From assembly GCA_039654915.1 (NCBI GenBank), contig CM077600.1, positions 45,554,492-45,618,491 of the forward strand: DNA of 64,000 nt, in the 5' to 3' direction. The translations under genes and the position numbers were made by a program. Numbering within the stretch: the stretch's first letter is position 1; the number at the start of each line of letters is the position of its first letter. The notes under the pieces were generated by a model. It worked only from the letters and a program-made list of their open reading frames with translations, was not told the origin of the DNA and ran no database searches. Source of the DNA: Aquilaria yunnanensis. Taxonomy: Eukaryota > Streptophyta > Magnoliopsida > Malvales > Thymelaeaceae. This document shows, piece by piece, positions 62,251 through 64,000 of this stretch.

Positions 62251-63026
62251 TCAGCTGGGTGCGTCAATATGTCTGTATCTGGTAATCTCAACCCCCAGGT
62301 AATCAAGAGGACCATGAACAGCAATATGAGGCTTCCCAACCTTCACACAGACAGCTGATATCTGGGGATGCTTTGCAAAAGTTGTTGAAGCAATGAGATG
62401 AGCAACTGACTCGAGAAGATTCTGCGGAGGTCCTTCAACAACATCCTTCACTATTCTGTCAGTTGGGCAACTTGAAATCATTTTAGTGGGAAATCTCAAA
62501 ACACATACCCATTAACATCAGAGGTTCCAGGTACATTTCATAGGGCATAACAGCAGTGAACCTCAACATTTAGATGAATAACACTCACTCATACATTTGC
62601 AATTTAAAGCTCATTAAGTTGTGTGCAGCATAGCATACTCTAGAATGACCTTTGTAAATCTGAGATTTGGGGCAGACATCTTGATCTTTGTCACCATTAA
62701 GATTAAGAACAGTCGATATGCACAAACATAGAAATGAAAACCAAAAGATGCCTGCTTAGAAAACCATAAGCAACTAACATTCAGGCATCCCAGATTCATG
62801 AAGCATGTACAATTGGGCAAGTCACTCACCTGTAAATTGCAGTGTAACTGACAGTATCATCCAACGAGTCAGATTTACCAGCCATTCTGAGATCCATCCA
62901 GGCATCTACATCCACCAAGAATTTCTGACCCAGTTTCCTTTCTTCGTCCTTCACCCCATGGAACCCATGGAACATCAATCCTCTTAGTACAAGTTTGTCA
63001 CCAGTTGGCATTCCAACGCCCTCCAT
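62251..63026 (-). CDS. FOLB: Dihydroneopterin aldolase
   Basis: It cleaves 7,8-dihydroneopterin to 6-hydroxymethyl-dihydropterin plus glycolaldehyde, in the pterin branch of folate synthesis. Exons 63,026-62,830 and 62,455-62,251 (phase-2 GT..AG intron) give 133 residues. Hallmarks are LRGLMFHGFHGVKDEERKLG (active-site Glu at 28/29), FLVDVDAWMDLRMAGKSDSL, DDTVSYTAIYR (Tyr61) and VCVKVGKPHIAVHG, with Lys107 as catalytic lysine. The length equals bacterial FolB; there is no targeting extension with an ATG start, so a cytosolic enzyme is likely, as known for plant FOLB. The gene is convergent with the PPR gene, 410 bp between stop codons. Confidence 0.95.
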
Positions 63027-63640
63027 CTCACTGCTTGAATTTCATTACCGCTATGTTGAAAAGGGATGGTAGATAATTACAGGCAACAAACAATCTACCA
63101 AAACACAACTCCAATCGATTTAAAAACAGTCATCTTTAACTCCATAAAAATATTACAATAACTAGCCATCGCAATTCTAAAAACTTAGCCCAGTGATTCA
63201 AATGCCGAAATTCCAGTCACAAGAGTCAATTGAAACACGAGTCAAACATCTAATAACCCCCAACAAATTTATTCCAATTCCGTAACCACTGTTCTTCTTA
63301 AGACGGAACACACAACTATCCACGCTACAGTTACAGAAATCATAGGCATCGCCGTAACGATGAGGTTTTCATTTGGATACACAGACGAAACAGAAATAGA
63401 GGACCGAAATAAAAATGAAGAAGAAAAGGAGTAAATATAGAAAGATTAAGCAGAGATTGCATAGTTGAAAGGAAACACCTGCCGGATCTCTTGAACTTCT
63501 GGCAAACAACGACGTGCTCCACTCCGGGCGGGATCCGGACGATGCCGACTGAGAGTAGGAGGCCTCTGAGGGAAAGCGAAGAGACTGGGTGAGGAAGCTC
63601 AAAGCCGATGCCGATTGCCGACAGCACATGGGCGCTGAAC
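63027..63640 (-). promoter_or_regulatory. Spliced 5' leader and promoter of the dihydroneopterin aldolase gene
   Basis: A likely leader exon ends with the donor GGCAG|GTGTTT at 63,479 and is joined to an acceptor TTCAAGCAG|TGAG just 4 bp before the start codon. The exon frame that joins in frame to the coding sequence has no ATG before its upstream stop (TAG at 63,651-63,649). An ATG in another frame (63,629, also 63,665) would overlap the true start if transcription begins that far up. Confidence 0.45.
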
Positions 63641-64000
63641 GCTGTTGGCTATTGGTATCGGTCAAGCCCTATTTGATTCTGTGGACAGAAGTCTCTTACG
63701 TTTATGTTTTGTTTTTGAAAAAATGGACGGTTTCCCAAACTATATTTCCGAATTTTTAGTGCAACGACCAACCAACCAACCAACCAAACGTTTGGTATTA
63801 GTATCAAAACGAGTAGTACGAGTACGTGCAAAACTGTAAATCAGACAAACCTAAAGTACAAGGGGGTGGTGTGGCACTGGCACGTAATATATTTGAGATT
63901 ATGTCAGAATTGTACAGTGGCCACATCCACATATAATTTGGTAAAAAGGAAATCTCTCCGCTGATTCTTCTCTGTGATTGGACCACAGTAGTATGGTTTG
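63641..64000. other. Right-end intergenic DNA with a (CCAA)n microsatellite
   Basis: About five ACCA/CCAA units at 63,767-63,788. No gene recognised before the window edge. Confidence 0.6.

Noticed and set aside
63340..63665. N-terminal extension of dihydroneopterin aldolase through the leader exon
   Set aside because: The frame that joins in frame has no ATG before its upstream stop; the ATG-started frame is out of register with the enzyme.

Overview
The window is nuclear DNA from a flowering plant, most likely a eudicot. The genes have introns with GT..AG borders, the intergenic DNA is AT-rich, and most of the space between genes is made of small non-autonomous DNA transposons (hAT-like, Mutator-like, Stowaway-like, one CACTA end), a solo LTR and LINE scraps. 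Six genes are well supported. Names and functions rest on recognised protein families and motifs; no database search was possible.

Layout: positions 1-24,600 hold no convincing intact gene. This part is a transposon graveyard: a hAT-like element split by a solo LTR (5665-8070, with 6388-7881 inside), a foldback element with a trinucleotide core, several tandem repeats, and a run of Mutator-like elements (14,829-18,651), one of which carries a broken CAF1 deadenylase fragment. A fasciclin-like arabinogalactan protein gene (25,031-27,641, +) follows. More transposon debris (28.7-34.1 kb) includes two LINE RNase H remnants. A TPX2/WVD2-like microtubule-associated protein gene (34,936-37,845, -) has its leader and promoter upstream to about 40.6 kb. 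From 39.4 to 47.4 kb there are again mobile elements, including a Pack-MULE-like element with a broken LEA2/NHL-type membrane-protein fragment. A TATA-linked 53-codon ORF encoding a possible membrane peptide lies at 48,671-48,832 (-).

The right-hand 14 kb is gene-rich: a calcium-dependent protein kinase (49,616-53,893, -), a NIN-like protein pseudogene (55,790-56,233, -), a Mal d 1/Fra a 1-associated-type protein (57,044-58,283, -) sharing a short divergent promoter with a large P-class PPR protein (58,712-61,840, +), and dihydroneopterin aldolase of folate synthesis (62,251-63,026, -), convergent with the PPR gene.

The genes do not form one pathway: cell wall/AGP, microtubules, Ca2+ signalling, organelle RNA and folate are ordinary neighbours in a plant genome. 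The more unusual content is in the mobile fraction: target-site duplications can be read directly for about nine elements, element nesting can be reconstructed base by base, and two elements that seem to share a terminal-repeat family each hold a fragment of a different host gene. I saw no rRNA, tRNA, CRISPR or viral gene.
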